Assembly: GCA_026416515.1 (NCBI GenBank)
Contig: JAOAEZ010000001.1
Coordinates: 334,430-398,429 of the forward strand
DNA: 64,000 nt
Reading direction: 5' to 3'
DNA from: Hydrogenophilus sp.
Lineage (GTDB): Bacteria > Pseudomonadota > Gammaproteobacteria > Burkholderiales > Rhodocyclaceae
Shown here in pieces: positions 8,445 to 18,026 of the stretch. The position numbers and the translations under genes are program-made. Under the pieces are notes generated by a model, which did no database searches, had not been told where the DNA came from, and saw only the letters and a program-made list of their open reading frames with translations. How positions within the stretch are numbered: the first letter of the stretch is position 1; each line of letters begins with the position of its first letter.

Positions 8445-8520
8445 GTTCCCATCGTCTAGAGGCCTAGGACACCGCCCTTTCACGGCGGTAACGGGGGTTC
8501 GAATCCCCCTGGGAACGCCA
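8445..8520 (+). tRNA. tRNA-Glu (anticodon TTC), copy 2
   Basis: 76 nt with encoded CCA. Acceptor GTTCCCA pairs with TGGGAAC; anticodon TTC at 8479-8481. The body is nearly identical to copy 1; the acceptor stem has two compensated base-pair swaps. It is the last tRNA of the unit; no terminator with a T-run is visible before the convergent glycosyltransferase stop at 8540. Confidence 0.97.
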
Positions 8521-8539
8521 CCGGCCGCTCCCTTCTCGC

Positions 8540-9679
8540 TTACGAAACTGCTGGGAAAAGAGCGCCCCCGTTCGGGAGGGGAAGACCGATCGCGCGCGCC
8601 ACAGCATGGCAGTAGCTGGTCGCGATTTCCGCCCAGGTGGGAAAGAGGGGGGGAGTAAGACGCGGCCAGGGGGTGGCGGCGATTCGGGTATGCCAGCGGT
8701 GGACAGCTCGCTGCCAGCTCTCTTCGTCTCCGATGGGGGTCGTTTCCCCCCTTTGGGGATCGGGGGCGACCCATTCGAGCGCGGCGGCCTCGTGTTGGGC
8801 CACGACCGGTAGACCGCTCGCAAGGGCTTCGACGACGACATTGCCGAAGGTGTCAGTCCCGCTGGGAAAGAGGAAGAGGTCGCCGCTGGCATAGGCGGCA
8901 GCAAGAGCTTGCCCGTCGAGTCGCCCGGTGAAGATGGCCTCCGGAAGGGCCTCTTGCAGCGTACGGCGCAACGGTCCGTCCCCTACCCAGACGAGACGAG
9001 CACGCTGCCGCTCGTGTGCAGGAAGCGCTTTCCAGGCGCGCACAATCCAGAGGAGGTTTTTGTCTGGAGCTAGCCGCCCGACGGTGAGCCAGACGACCGT
9101 GTGCGCGTCGGCACCCCAGGCAGTGCGCAGCGCGGCGGAACGGTGGTTGGGGGAGAAAACCCCAGGGGTAAGCCCCCGCCCGAGAACGGCAGTGAAACCG
9201 TAACCGGCTGCAGTGAGTTGAGCGGCAAGCGAGGCAGTAGGACAGAGGGTGAGGGCGGTTGCGGCGTGAAAGCGGCGAAGGTAAGAGCGCGCCGGCCGCC
9301 GAAGCCAGCTGAGGCCGTAATGGGGAAGATAGCGAAGGAAGTGGGTGTGGTAGGAACTGACGACGGGGATGCCCAGACGACGCGCTACCCAGAGCGCCGC
9401 AAGACCGAGCAGCCCTTCAGTGGCGATATGGACCCAGTGAGGCTGCCAGGAGCGCCAGACCTTGGCGAGGTGAGCAGCAACGGGAAGGGCAAGTTTGAGT
9501 TCGGGGTAGCGGGGAAGGGGAATGCTGGGCACGCGGTGTAAATTGGAGGCTTCACCGGTGGGACTCCAGATGCGGGTTTCGATACCGAGGGCGTGGAGAG
9601 CTTGAATGAGTTCGGCAAGGCTGTGCGCAACACCGTTGAGGTCTGGGAGATAAGTGTCCGTGATAAAAGCGATTTTCAT
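8540..9679 (-). CDS. Glycosyltransferase family 1 (MgtA-like GT4)
   Basis: 379 residues. MKIAFITDTYLPDLNGVAHS is the start of GT4 enzymes of the MgtA/diacylglycerol-mannosyl type; VSSYHTHF, GRLAPDKNL, GDGPLRR and FPSGTDTFGNVVVEALASGL are the donor-site motifs in order. It probably transfers a sugar from a nucleotide donor to a lipid at the inner membrane; the acceptor is unknown. ATG at 9679 overlaps the stop of the LpxH-like gene by 4 bp. This phosphoesterase-glycosyltransferase pair is common in beta- and gammaproteobacteria, suggesting one envelope pathway. Confidence 0.88.
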   Translation of the reverse strand: MKIAFITDTYLPDLNGVAHSLAELIQALHALGIETRIWSPTGEASNLHRVPSIPLPRYPELKLALPVAAHLAKVWRSWQPHWVHIATEGLLGLAALWVARRLGIPVVSSYHTHFLRYLPHYGLSWLRRPARSYLRRFHAATALTLCPTASLAAQLTAAGYGFTAVLGRGLTPGVFSPNHRSAALRTAWGADAHTVVWLTVGRLAPDKNLLWIVRAWKALPAHERQRARLVWVGDGPLRRTLQEALPEAIFTGRLDGQALAAAYASGDLFLFPSGTDTFGNVVVEALASGLPVVAQHEAAALEWVAPDPQRGETTPIGDEESWQRAVHRWHTRIAATPWPRLTPPLFPTWAEIATSYCHAVARAIGLPLPNGGALFPAVS

Positions 9680-10590
9680 GGTAAAGAGTAAGGAGTGTCG
9701 ATCTCCACAGAGGAGGAGGAAGAGAGAGGGACAACCGGAGAGGGGGAGGGAAGGAGAGGAGAGCGTTCGGCGTTTGTTGTGGGGGAGAGGGAAGAGAAGG
9801 CGGGAAGGGTTGCAAGAAGTTCCGCTTCGGGAGTGGCGAAGCGCCAAAGCTGCCAGAGGCCGTCGTCGCATTCGACGATCGCCGTGCAGTTGTCGACCCA
9901 GTCGCCGCAGTTGAAGTAGCCAAAACCGTCGGAGTCAAGGCGTAAAACAGGGGTGTGGATGTGACCGCAGATCACGCCGCAGAGCCCTCGCCGCAGGGCT
10001 TCGTTTTTGATGTTGCGTTCAAAGTCGTCGATGAATTGGAGGGCTTGCTTGACTTGGCTTTTGACGTAGCCGGCAAGGGACCAATGCCCAGGACGCCGAA
10101 ACTTACGCCGCAACCAGGAGACGGTGCGGTTGAGACGGACTAGCCATTCATAGCCGCGGTCGCCGAGGTGGGCGATCCAACGATGGTAGCGGGTGACTTC
10201 GTCGTAGCGGTCGCCGTGGGTGACGAGGAGGCGAGCCCCGTTGGCGGCGGTGTATACCGCTTCAGCAGCGATCGCAATGTCGCCAAAGGTGAGACCAACG
10301 AAGTCGCGAAGAAGTTCGTCGTGGTTTCCAGCAATCCAGGTGATCTGAGTGCCTCGCCGGGCGTGACGGAGGAGTTTTTGGACGACGGTGTTGTGAGGGC
10401 GTTGCCAGGTGACATGCCGCTGCATCGCCCAGAGGTCGAGAATGTCGCCGACGAGGTAGATGCGTTGCGGAGAGAAGGCCTTGAGGGACCGTAAGATCGC
10501 GAGCGGCTGACAGGCTACTGCGCCTAGGTGAAGGTCAGAGAGAAAGAGGGCACGAACAGGTGTGCCGCTGAAAGGGGCATCGCGATCCAT
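9676..10590 (-). CDS. UDP-2,3-diacylglucosamine diphosphatase-like metallophosphoesterase
   Basis: 304 residues from ATG 10590. The calcineurin-like metal site is complete: FLSDLHLG, GDILDLW, GNHDELL, THGDRYD and CGHIHTP. The order and spacing fit the LpxH/YbbF-like group, which in lipid A synthesis releases UMP from UDP-diacylglucosamine; this longer version may instead act on another pyrophosphate. The C-terminal 45 residues are Ser/Pro-rich and probably disordered. A longer frame exists upstream to 10725, but its extra residues are unlike the family and would run into pncC. No Shine-Dalgarno site precedes the ATG. Confidence 0.8.
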   Translation of the reverse strand: MDRDAPFSGTPVRALFLSDLHLGAVACQPLAILRSLKAFSPQRIYLVGDILDLWAMQRHVTWQRPHNTVVQKLLRHARRGTQITWIAGNHDELLRDFVGLTFGDIAIAAEAVYTAANGARLLVTHGDRYDEVTRYHRWIAHLGDRGYEWLVRLNRTVSWLRRKFRRPGHWSLAGYVKSQVKQALQFIDDFERNIKNEALRRGLCGVICGHIHTPVLRLDSDGFGYFNCGDWVDNCTAIVECDDGLWQLWRFATPEAELLATLPAFSSLSPTTNAERSPLLPSPSPVVPLSSSSSVEIDTPYSLP

Positions 10591-10654
10591 GGCAGGCGTA
10601 AGGATAGAGAGGAAAAATGACGAAGCGATGACAGGAGGGCGCCCGCCGGGGAAT

Positions 10655-11176
10655 TTAGGAGAGAAGGTCGAGTAGATGACTAAGCGCGGTGGCTGCAGCA
10701 GCGAGGCGAATCGTGGGACGGTCACCGGGAAAAGAGCGATGAAGGATTTCGTGGCCGTAGGGGCCTACCCACGCAAACCAGACGGTGCCGATGGGTTTGT
10801 TGGGAGTCCCGCCGGTGGGGCCGGCGATTCCGGAGACGGCGAGAGACCACTCAGCACCGCTGAGCGCGCGAGCACCTCGGGCCATCGCGAGGACCGTTTC
10901 AGAGGAGACAGCACCGTGGGTGGCGAGGGTGGTGGGAGGAACGCCGAGGATTTTTTGTTTGGCTTCATTGGCGTAGGTGACGAAACCATATTCGAACCAG
11001 CCAGAGCTGCCAGGAACGCTGGTGAGGGCCGCGGCGATGAGCCCACCCGTGCAGGATTCGGCAGTGGCGAGGCGGGCACGGTGGATGAGGAGCTTTTGCC
11101 CGAGATGGCGGGCAAGAGCGGTGAGGAGAAGGGGAACGTCCCAGGAGGGGGCGGGGGGAAGAATAGAAGAGGTCAT
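10655..11176 (-). CDS. pncC: Nicotinamide-nucleotide amidohydrolase PncC (CinA C-terminal domain)
   Basis: 173 residues. ATAESCTGGLIAAALT, the ANEAKQKILGV block and SGIAGPTGGTPNKPIGTVW are signatures of the CinA C-terminal domain, which deamidates NMN to nicotinate mononucleotide for pyridine nucleotide salvage. It is the stand-alone form, without the N-terminal MocF-like domain. Its ATG overlaps the pgpA stop by 4 bp in a thiL-pgpA-pncC operon, a common gene order in proteobacteria. Confidence 0.93.
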   Translation of the reverse strand: MTSSILPPAPSWDVPLLLTALARHLGQKLLIHRARLATAESCTGGLIAAALTSVPGSSGWFEYGFVTYANEAKQKILGVPPTTLATHGAVSSETVLAMARGARALSGAEWSLAVSGIAGPTGGTPNKPIGTVWFAWVGPYGHEILHRSFPGDRPTIRLAAAATALSHLLDLLS

Positions 11177-11682
11177 GAGAGGAGAGAAGGGAGGTGCGTG
11201 AGGGGAGTGAGGAGGAGAAAGGCGTAGAGGGCGGCAAGGAGGTCGTCGAGGAGAATCGCAGGGCCAGTGGGAAGCTTCTGTTCGAGCAGAGCGATGGGCC
11301 AGGGCTTGGCGATGTCAAAGAGACGAAAGAGAAAAAGAGCGAGGAGTTGAGCGAGGGGGTCAGGGGGAGCGAAATAGAGCAACCACCAGAAGGCGGTGAT
11401 TTCGTCCCAGACGATCTCCGAGGGGTCGGGGTGATTGAGGGCGTGGGCGGTAAAGGGCGTAAACAGCAGCGCAAAGAGGGTGGCGAGAGTGAGGGTGAGA
11501 AGAAGAAAAAAAGGGGGGAGAAGGGTCAGGAGGGGCCAGAGAGCCCAGGCAAGAAGCGAGGCGAGCGTTCCCGGCGCTGGGGAGAGGAAACCGATTCCAA
11601 AACCAAAGGAGAGGAGGTGAAAGGGGTTTCGCCGGAGAAGGGAGCGGATCTGCGCGCGGCGTGGGGGAGGGAGAAAAAGCAT
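11173..11682 (-). CDS. pgpA: Phosphatidylglycerophosphatase A
   Basis: 169 residues, very hydrophobic with about four membrane segments. Family marks are FGFGIGFLSPAPGTLASL near residue 28, IVWDEITAFWW near 89, FRLFDIAKPWPI near 119 and LLDDLLAALYA near 143. It dephosphorylates phosphatidylglycerophosphate to phosphatidylglycerol in the inner membrane. It lies between thiL (12-bp gap) and pncC (4-bp overlap). No Shine-Dalgarno site is visible; translation may depend on coupling from thiL. Confidence 0.93.
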   Translation of the reverse strand: MLFLPPPRRAQIRSLLRRNPFHLLSFGFGIGFLSPAPGTLASLLAWALWPLLTLLPPFFLLLTLTLATLFALLFTPFTAHALNHPDPSEIVWDEITAFWWLLYFAPPDPLAQLLALFLFRLFDIAKPWPIALLEQKLPTGPAILLDDLLAALYAFLLLTPLTHLPSLLS

Positions 11683-11694
11683 GGGAGGTTTTCT

Positions 11695-12684
11695 CTAAAA
11701 GTGGCGCCAGCCCGAGGGAGGGAGGGGGGCAGCTGTACCGTCGGCGCGGCGAAGGAGAAGGGGATGAGCGGAGCGGGGAAGGATCGTGCCGATGGAGGTG
11801 AGAGGGGTTTGAAGACGGTGAGCGAGCGCGGCGATGGAGTGAGCCGCTGCAGGGGGGGCCGTGAAGATCAGTTCGTAGTCGTCACCACCGTTGAGGAGGG
11901 CGGTGCGGGCGAGGTGGAGAGGAGCACCTTCGTCGGTGAGAGGGGTAAGGGGGAGCGCTTCTTCCTCTAGGAGGATGGAGAGGTCAGGGCGACGGTCGAG
12001 GAGGTGCATGAGGTCTTGGGTAAGACCGTCCGAGCAGTCGAGGGCAGCGGTGGCAAGACCGCGGAGCGATTGACCGAGGGCGAGACGGGGAGTGGGGCGG
12101 TCGAGAGCCGCTAGCCAGTCGCGAGCGCCGGGAAGGTGAGGGGAGAGTTGACCGGTGCGAACGGCAAGGCCGAGAGCGGCTCTTCCGGGAAAACCGCTGA
12201 TCCAGATCTGGTCGCCTGCCTGCGCAGTGTCGCGGCGAAGGGCTTGGTGCGGGGGGACTGAGCCGATCGCGGTGATGGTGATGGTAAGAGGTCCGCGGGT
12301 GGTATCGCCACCGATGAGCGAGATTTGATAGCACCGGGCGCACTCGGCAAGCCCGGCTGTAAAGGCAGCGAGCCAGGAGTCGTCGACAGCGGGAAGGGTG
12401 AGAGAGAGGAGATAGGCGACGGGCTCCGCACCCATCGCGGCGAGGTCGGAGAGGTTGACGGCAAGGGCTTTCCAGCCGAGGTCGCTGGGGGCGACGTCGG
12501 GGTGAAAGTGGGTTCCAACAACTAACGTGTCGGTGGTGAGGACGAGGTGAGAAGGAGAGGAGGAGGGGCGATGAGGGGAGGAGAGAGGACAGGGAAGCAG
12601 CGCAGCGTCGTCGCCAACGAGGAGAGAGGAGGGAGTAAGGGGGAAAAAGTAACGAGCGATCAACGCGAATTCGTCAAGGGACAT
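11695..12684 (-). CDS. thiL: Thiamine-monophosphate kinase
   Basis: 329 residues. ThiL phosphorylates thiamine phosphate to the diphosphate cofactor. The ATP and magnesium sites are readable: GDDAALL near residue 24, NLSDLAAMGA, SLIGGDTTRGP, ALDCSDGL and NGGDDYEL. It heads the thiL-pgpA-pncC operon. A TATAAT on this strand (12718-12723) could be its -10 box, but no good -35 is seen. The leader before the ATG is almost pure pyrimidine, so there is no Shine-Dalgarno site. There is no sign of a TPP riboswitch. Confidence 0.94.
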   Translation of the reverse strand: MSLDEFALIARYFFPLTPSSLLVGDDAALLPCPLSSPHRPSSSPSHLVLTTDTLVVGTHFHPDVAPSDLGWKALAVNLSDLAAMGAEPVAYLLSLTLPAVDDSWLAAFTAGLAECARCYQISLIGGDTTRGPLTITITAIGSVPPHQALRRDTAQAGDQIWISGFPGRAALGLAVRTGQLSPHLPGARDWLAALDRPTPRLALGQSLRGLATAALDCSDGLTQDLMHLLDRRPDLSILLEEEALPLTPLTDEGAPLHLARTALLNGGDDYELIFTAPPAAAHSIAALAHRLQTPLTSIGTILPRSAHPLLLRRADGTAAPLPPSGWRHF

Positions 12685-12768
12685 CGCGGGGAGGGGGAAA
12701 GATAGGAGAAACCAAGAATTATATATAACGGAGAGGATTTTAGCGCTCCAGGAGGGTAAGGAATTAGC

Positions 12769-12846
12769 ATGATTGAAGGGAAAATGAGGATTTATTTTGC
12801 GATTTGTGGAGGGGGTCGTGAATTAGAATCGAGAGAAGGCGATTAG
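12769..12846 (+). CDS. Possible 25-residue upstream ORF before the chemoreceptor
   Basis: ATG at 12769 is preceded by GGAGGGTAAGGA, a strong ribosome site, and the frame runs 25 codons ([20 protein letters not shown], then SREGD) to TAG at 12844-12846. That stop overlaps the AGGAGG (12845-12850) of the chemoreceptor gene, whose ATG is 13 bp further. The spacing suggests translational coupling or a leader peptide. I recognise no family, and a fortuitous ORF is quite possible. Confidence 0.35.
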   Translation: MIEGKMRIYFAICGGGRELESREGD

Positions 12847-12859
12847 GAGGAGCGTGAGG

Positions 12860-14545
12860 ATGAAATTGTCGACTCAACTGTGGGGGTTGGTGGGGGCAGC
12901 GGTGGTGGCGGTGGGGGTGGTGAGCGGAGCAGCGGGGTGGTTTTTGTATCAGACGCTTTTGGTGGAGAAGGGGGAGAAGCTGCGGGCGGTGGTAGAGAGC
13001 GCGGTGAGCGTGGCAGCGGCGTTGGAGCGGGAGGTGGCGGAGGGGAAATTGTCGCGGCAGGAGGCGGAGAAACGCGCCGCCCGGGCGATCGAGACGATGC
13101 GCTACCATGGGGTGGAGTATCTGTGGATCCATACGATGAGTTCGCCGCCGGTGATGGTGATGCATCCGACCGTACCGCGGTTGAACGGTCAGCCTTTGGT
13201 GGAGGCGCGCTTTGAGAAGGCAACCCACGCCGTGCGAGGGGGGGATCCGTTGGCACTTCGAGCGTTGGGACAGATGCGAAACTTGTTTGTGGTAATGAAT
13301 GAGATGGTGGAAGGGGAGGGGCGAGGGTTTGTGCAGTATTCGTGGCCGAAGCCGAAACAGGGGGGGGGCGCGACCGAGGAGAGCTATCCGAAGCTTTCGT
13401 ACGTGCAGCTTTTTGCGCCGTGGGGGTGGGTGATCGGGACGGGGATCTATATCGATGATTTGCAGGGGGCGGTGATGAAGGGGGTGGGGAAGATGGTGGG
13501 AGGGGGGTTGGTGGGTTTGGCGCTGGTGGTGGCGATCTCTGCGGTGATGGTGGGGAGGATGAAGAGGACAGTCGCGGTGGGGCGCGCTGCGGCAGAGGCT
13601 TTGGCAGAAGGAGATTTGAGCCGGAGCCTGCAGGTGGAGGGGGAGGATGAGATCGCAGAGCTGACCCGCCAACTGGAGACGGCGAGGATGGGATTGCGGG
13701 GGATTGCAGAGGAGATCGGCGCAGCATTCCGTCGGGTGGAGGAGGAGTGCCGCAACCTCGAGCGGGAGGCGGTGGCGGCCGAGAAGGAGGCGGAGTTTTT
13801 GGCGCGAAGCGCAGAGGAGGTGGCGTCGGCAACCACCGAGATGAGCCAGGCGATCGAGTCGATCGAGGGGGGGTCGCAGAAAAGTGTAACCGAGTACCGC
13901 GAGGCGCGGGAAGCGACCGACCATTTGGCGCAGACAGTGGATGCGACGTTGGCGGCGATGAACGACTTGGAGCGGCGGATGGCGGAAGCAAGCGAGGCGA
14001 TCGCCCGAATGGGGGAGATGACTTCGCGGATTACGACGGTGGTGGCGACAATCCGCGAGATCGCCGATCAGACCAATTTGCTGGCGTTGAATGCGGCGAT
14101 CGAGGCGGCGCGCGCAGGGGAGCAGGGGCGAGGGTTCGCAGTGGTGGCCGATGAGGTGCGAAAATTGGCGGAGCGGAGCGCAGCGGCGACAGAGCAGATC
14201 CGCTCGATTGTCGAGGAGGTGGTGCAGGCGGTGGCGCAGAGCCGCGAGGAGATGGGGGTGACCGTGGAGGGGGTACAGAAGGCGCGGGAGGATATTCGAC
14301 AGTTAGCGAGCGATCGGGAGCGGTTGGCAGAGGCGATCCATACGAGCGCAGCGTCGATCGAGGGAATCGCAACGGCGTTGCGGGAGCAGCGCGCGGCGAA
14401 TCAGTCGCTGGCCGATCGCTCCGAGCGCCTGTCGACAGGGTCGGGGGAGGTGAAGGAGCTGAGCGATCGCGTGCGGTTTGCGGTGCAGCGGTTGAACGGC
14501 GAGGTGGAGCGGGTGCACGGCGCTATCGCTCGGTTGCGGGTGTGA
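12860..14545 (+). CDS. Methyl-accepting chemotaxis protein with a Cache sensor domain
   Basis: 561 residues. A membrane helix at about 9-31, a periplasmic single-Cache domain at about 32-210 ([20 protein letters not shown], then [20 protein letters not shown]), a second helix at about 211-232, a HAMP domain and a long coiled-coil signalling domain. The CheA/CheW-contact tip is at about residues 400-438, containing [20 protein letters not shown]. There is no NWETF-type CheR pentapeptide at the C-terminus. ATG 12860 is preferred over GTG 12854 because AGGAGG at 12845-12850 is 9 bp away. No other chemotaxis gene is nearby. A nine-G tract lies at 13360-13368. The last 23 bp overlap recB. Confidence 0.93.
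   Translation: MKLSTQLWGLVGAAVVAVGVVSGAAGWFLYQTLLVEKGEKLRAVVESAVSVAAALEREVAEGKLSRQEAEKRAARAIETMRYHGVEYLWIHTMSSPPVMVMHPTVPRLNGQPLVEARFEKATHAVRGGDPLALRALGQMRNLFVVMNEMVEGEGRGFVQYSWPKPKQGGGATEESYPKLSYVQLFAPWGWVIGTGIYIDDLQGAVMKGVGKMVGGGLVGLALVVAISAVMVGRMKRTVAVGRAAAEALAEGDLSRSLQVEGEDEIAELTRQLETARMGLRGIAEEIGAAFRRVEEECRNLEREAVAAEKEAEFLARSAEEVASATTEMSQAIESIEGGSQKSVTEYREAREATDHLAQTVDATLAAMNDLERRMAEASEAIARMGEMTSRITTVVATIREIADQTNLLALNAAIEAARAGEQGRGFAVVADEVRKLAERSAAATEQIRSIVEEVVQAVAQSREEMGVTVEGVQKAREDIRQLASDRERLAEAIHTSAASIEGIATALREQRAANQSLADRSERLSTGSGEVKELSDRVRFAVQRLNGEVERVHGAIARLRV
13360..13368 (+). repeat. Nine-G homopolymer inside the chemoreceptor gene
   Basis: Nine consecutive G encode part of KQGGGA in the periplasmic domain. 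Loss or gain of one G would shift the frame and remove the second membrane helix and the whole signalling domain. It is the longest G run I noticed in the window. Confidence 0.9.
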
Positions 14546-17500
14546 GAGGAGAGTTGCCGTACAGCACCGCAGGCGCAGAGGGGGGGACGGAAGAGCCAAA
14601 AGCAGCGTCGATGCGTTCGATGCGGTCGGTGAGGGTGTAGGTCAGACGGGCGTCGCCGTTGCCGAGACCGCGAACGAAGAGGAGGTGGCTGCTGCCAAGG
14701 TGCAGGGCAGGGGTATAGGAGGGGAGGGTGGCGCGAAGGTGGCGGTGAAGGGCAAGGGTGTAGAGGACGATTTGAAAGAGGTAGCCGTGGGTCTGCGCGG
14801 CGCGAATGAGTTCGCGAGGGGTATAGGCAGGGAGACGGTTGGTTTTGAAGTCGAGGAGGTGGTAGCGGCCGAAGGGGTCTCGGTAGATGAGGTCGATGAT
14901 CCCTTCAAAGCGGGGATGGGCGGTAGGAGGAAAAGGAGGAATCGGGCGCCAGCCAGGGAGATCGGCGAGGAGGGCGTCGATCTTTGCCGCGTCGAAGGCG
15001 GGGGCGATGAGGAGAAAGGGGTGTTCGCGCGATTGGTGGGTAGAGGGGAGATGGGCGAGAGTGATCCCGCCGAGGTCGGCGTGCAGGGTGCGATAGAGGA
15101 GATGAGCAAGGGCTTCTTGCATTTCGGGAGGGAACGCGGCGGCGAGAGGGTGACGTTGAAGGAAGCGAAGGAGATGGGGCGGGTCGAAGGAGGGGAAAAG
15201 GGGAGAGAGGGGGGGAAGTTGCTGAAGAAGGGTGTGAAAGAGTTTGCCAAAGGCAATTCCGGGGGGAAGGGGATCGGAGGGGAGAGAGAGAGGCGAGAGA
15301 GCAGGTGCGAGAGAGGGAAGATTTTCAGGCGAGCGTTCGAGGAGAGGGAAGAGAGGGGAGGCGTCGTCGTCAAGAGCGCGGGCGAGACGGGTGAAACTAG
15401 TGCGTTCGCGGTGGGGAAGCGGCAGAGCGCGGCGAAGGAGGGAGGAGGAGGAGGGAGAGAGGGAGGGCGGAGAGGAAGAGGGTCGCCAGCGCGGGAGCGG
15501 TTCGGCGGGGGGTAGGCGCTCTTCATGGGCGACGAGAGGGGGGGATCCGGGAGGGTTGAGGGCGAGAAGAGAGGCTTTCCGCTGGGTGAGGAGGCGGAGG
15601 ATCGGGTGGTGCGAGGGAGTGGGGGGATAGTAGATGGTGAGGTGGTGACGAGCGCGCGTGCAGGCGACATAGAATTGGCGGAGGATTTCCCGCGTTGCTT
15701 CTCGTTGCGGCGGGTTGTTGGGGTCGGGGTCGGGATGGTAACAGCGACCGGTGGGGGTGAGACCAATGGGTTGAGAGCGAGGGTTGGGGTTCCAGTCGGC
15801 GAGGAGAAGAACAATGGGATATTCTAGGCCCTTGCTGGCGTGAACGGTGAGGATGGTGACTGCATCGCGGTCGGTTTCCAGGCGGAGCCGTTGCTCGTCA
15901 GCTTCAGCGCGCGCCGGGGAGTCGAGTTGGTGGAGGGCCCAGTGATAGGTTTGGAGCGGGGTGAAACGGTGACGATGGGCCGCGGTTTGCAGCAATTCGC
16001 TGAGGTGACGGAGGTCGGTGAGGAGACGCGAGGCGTCAGGGCGATGGCGAAGCTTTTGCCAGAGCGCGTCGGCGGTGAAGAGGTAGTCGAGGGCGGCGTA
16101 GAGGCCTTGCTGGTGCCAGAGTTGGGCCGCCAGATGAAGCTTGTGTTGGAGGTCGGTGAGGCGTTGGGAGTCGGTGAGGTGCTGAGGAGGTTCGGCCCAG
16201 AGAGGACCAAGGAGAAGCCGGCGGAGACGCGCAGAGTCGGTGGGGTTGAGGAGAAGCGCAAGAAGTTCGACAAGCGAGGCGGCGATGGGACTTTTCCAGA
16301 CAGTGGTGGGGGCGATGCGTAGGGTGGGGACACCGAGACGGGTGAGGAGGCGTTGGAGACGGTTGCCGGCGTCGTGATGGGGAACAAGAATGGCGATCTC
16401 TCGCAGTTGGGGAGGACGGCCAGTGGCGGTAAGGGTGGTGGAGGTTAGGAGGGTGGTGATCAGGTCTGTGGCGAGAATGTGGTGAAGGGGGTCGACGCCG
16501 GGGATGGAGGGGAGGGTGTCGGGATAGGTGATGAGCCGAAGGAGGGGAAAGGGAAACTCTGCGTCGGTGAGAAGGGGAAATGGGAGTTGCGAAACGGCGG
16601 GTTGAAGGGGAGGAACCGAGAGACGAGGGTCGTCAAAGGGGTTGGGGGGAAAATGGGGAGCTTCCGGAGAGGGGTCGGCAAAGAGGGCGTTGAGGGCGTC
16701 GAGAAGGTGAGGATGGCTGCGGTGGTTGCGAGTGAGGTGGTGGCGATGGTCCGCCGTTTCGATGGCGGCAAAGTAGGTTTCAAGGTTACAGCCGCGAAAG
16801 GCGTAGATGGCTTGCTTGGGATCGCCGACGAGGAAAAGCCAGCGGTGAGGAGTGGTGGCGGCGGTGTGCAGGGTGTGAAAGAGTTGCCATTGGTCGGGGT
16901 CGGTGTCTTGGAATTCGTCGATGAGAATGGCGGGGTAGAGGTTGCCAAGGCGACGGGCGAGGAGGGGGTCGCGAGAGATGGCGGTGGTGAGGGCGCGCCG
17001 GAGGTGGTAGAGAGTGGTTTCGCCGCGTTCGGCAAGGTAGGCTTGAAGCGCTTCTTGCCAGGAGGTGTGAACAATGGCGCGTTGGTGGTGGATGAGGGAG
17101 CTCTGGAGAGAGGAACGACCAATGGCGTCAAGGGAGGGAAGATCGACAGCAGCGGCGAGGTCTTGATGCCATCGGGGAGGAGTGTCTCGACGGAGGAGCG
17201 CGGAGAGGGCTTGGCTGGGAGGGGCGCTTGAGTCGTCGGGGTAGAGACCGGCTTTGAGGGGTTCTATGTGGCGGTGAAAAAAGGCGGGAAGGCGCCTTTG
17301 GTGTAAAAGGGCCCGGTAGGATTCGAGAAGCTTTTCGAGTTTTTCGCCGAGGAACCGACGGGCGGAGGGGGTATGGTAGGGGTTTCGGCGATATCGGTCG
17401 AGAAAAGGGGTAAGGGTGCAGAGGGAGGGGGGAAAGGTGAGATCGAGACCGTAGGCGAGGAGGGTCTGAACGAGTTCTTTGGGGTTGGGAAGGAGAGCGA

Positions 17501-18026
17501 GAAGGTTGGGATCGAGCCGGGCGATTTCTTGAGCAAAGACGTGGTGGGCTCGAGCGATGAGGGTGTGGTGAAGGGGTTGAAGGGCTTGGTCGGAAATGAG
17601 GGTGAGGGTGGGGGAGATCCCAAGGGCGAGCGCGTGCCGCCGAGCAATCTCTAAAAGGAAAGCGTCGATGGTGGTGATGAGGGTTTGATCACGGTCGGCA
17701 AGGGCGCGTTGAAGACGGGCGCGGAGTTCCAGGAGAGGGGGAAGGTCGGGGTAGGGTAGAGGAGGAGGGGAGGAGGGGTCTTGGGTGAGGGAGAGGTAAA
17801 GGGTGAGGAGCGCGGTGTGAAGACGTTGCCGGAGTTCGGCCGCCGCCGCACGGGTAAAGGTGACGACGAGGATTTGGTGGGGCGTGAGTCCGTGTTCGAG
17901 AAGGAGCCGCAGATAGAGTTGAACGATGGCGTGGGTTTTCCCTGTTCCCGCTCCGGCCGTAAGGGCGGTAATGCCAGGAGGAATAGGGTGGGTGTAGGGG
18001 TCAAAAGAGGGTGTGAGGGGATTCAT
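14523..18026 (-). CDS. recB: Exodeoxyribonuclease V beta subunit RecB
   Basis: 1167 residues. An UvrD-type helicase with a C-terminal nuclease. Walker A is [13 protein letters not shown] near residue 23, the DExx box is [13 protein letters not shown] near 367, and helicase motif [19 protein letters not shown] lies in the second half. The nuclease domain near 1030-1100 has GIIDLIYRD and LLDFKTNR, the RecB version of the PD-(D/E)XK core. RecB acts with RecC (and normally RecD) on double-strand DNA ends. Its ATG overlaps the recC stop by 4 bp. After its stop there is only the convergent chemoreceptor; no recD follows. Confidence 0.94.
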   Translation of the reverse strand: MNPLTPSFDPYTHPIPPGITALTAGAGTGKTHAIVQLYLRLLLEHGLTPHQILVVTFTRAAAAELRQRLHTALLTLYLSLTQDPSSPPPLPYPDLPPLLELRARLQRALADRDQTLITTIDAFLLEIARRHALALGISPTLTLISDQALQPLHHTLIARAHHVFAQEIARLDPNLLALLPNPKELVQTLLAYGLDLTFPPSLCTLTPFLDRYRRNPYHTPSARRFLGEKLEKLLESYRALLHQRRLPAFFHRHIEPLKAGLYPDDSSAPPSQALSALLRRDTPPRWHQDLAAAVDLPSLDAIGRSSLQSSLIHHQRAIVHTSWQEALQAYLAERGETTLYHLRRALTTAISRDPLLARRLGNLYPAILIDEFQDTDPDQWQLFHTLHTAATTPHRWLFLVGDPKQAIYAFRGCNLETYFAAIETADHRHHLTRNHRSHPHLLDALNALFADPSPEAPHFPPNPFDDPRLSVPPLQPAVSQLPFPLLTDAEFPFPLLRLITYPDTLPSIPGVDPLHHILATDLITTLLTSTTLTATGRPPQLREIAILVPHHDAGNRLQRLLTRLGVPTLRIAPTTVWKSPIAASLVELLALLLNPTDSARLRRLLLGPLWAEPPQHLTDSQRLTDLQHKLHLAAQLWHQQGLYAALDYLFTADALWQKLRHRPDASRLLTDLRHLSELLQTAAHRHRFTPLQTYHWALHQLDSPARAEADEQRLRLETDRDAVTILTVHASKGLEYPIVLLLADWNPNPRSQPIGLTPTGRCYHPDPDPNNPPQREATREILRQFYVACTRARHHLTIYYPPTPSHHPILRLLTQRKASLLALNPPGSPPLVAHEERLPPAEPLPRWRPSSSPPSLSPSSSSLLRRALPLPHRERTSFTRLARALDDDASPLFPLLERSPENLPSLAPALSPLSLPSDPLPPGIAFGKLFHTLLQQLPPLSPLFPSFDPPHLLRFLQRHPLAAAFPPEMQEALAHLLYRTLHADLGGITLAHLPSTHQSREHPFLLIAPAFDAAKIDALLADLPGWRPIPPFPPTAHPRFEGIIDLIYRDPFGRYHLLDFKTNRLPAYTPRELIRAAQTHGYLFQIVLYTLALHRHLRATLPSYTPALHLGSSHLLFVRGLGNGDARLTYTLTDRIERIDAAFGSSVPPSAPAVLYGNSPLTPATER

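Noticed and set aside
11194-11970. 258-codon Glu/Gly/Lys-rich frame opposite pgpA and thiL
   Set aside because: Low-complexity translation of the purine-rich strand; both minus-strand genes have complete catalytic motifs.
12685-12768. TPP riboswitch upstream of thiL
   Set aside because: The leader is short and pyrimidine-rich; no THI-box-like CTGAGA or related core is visible.
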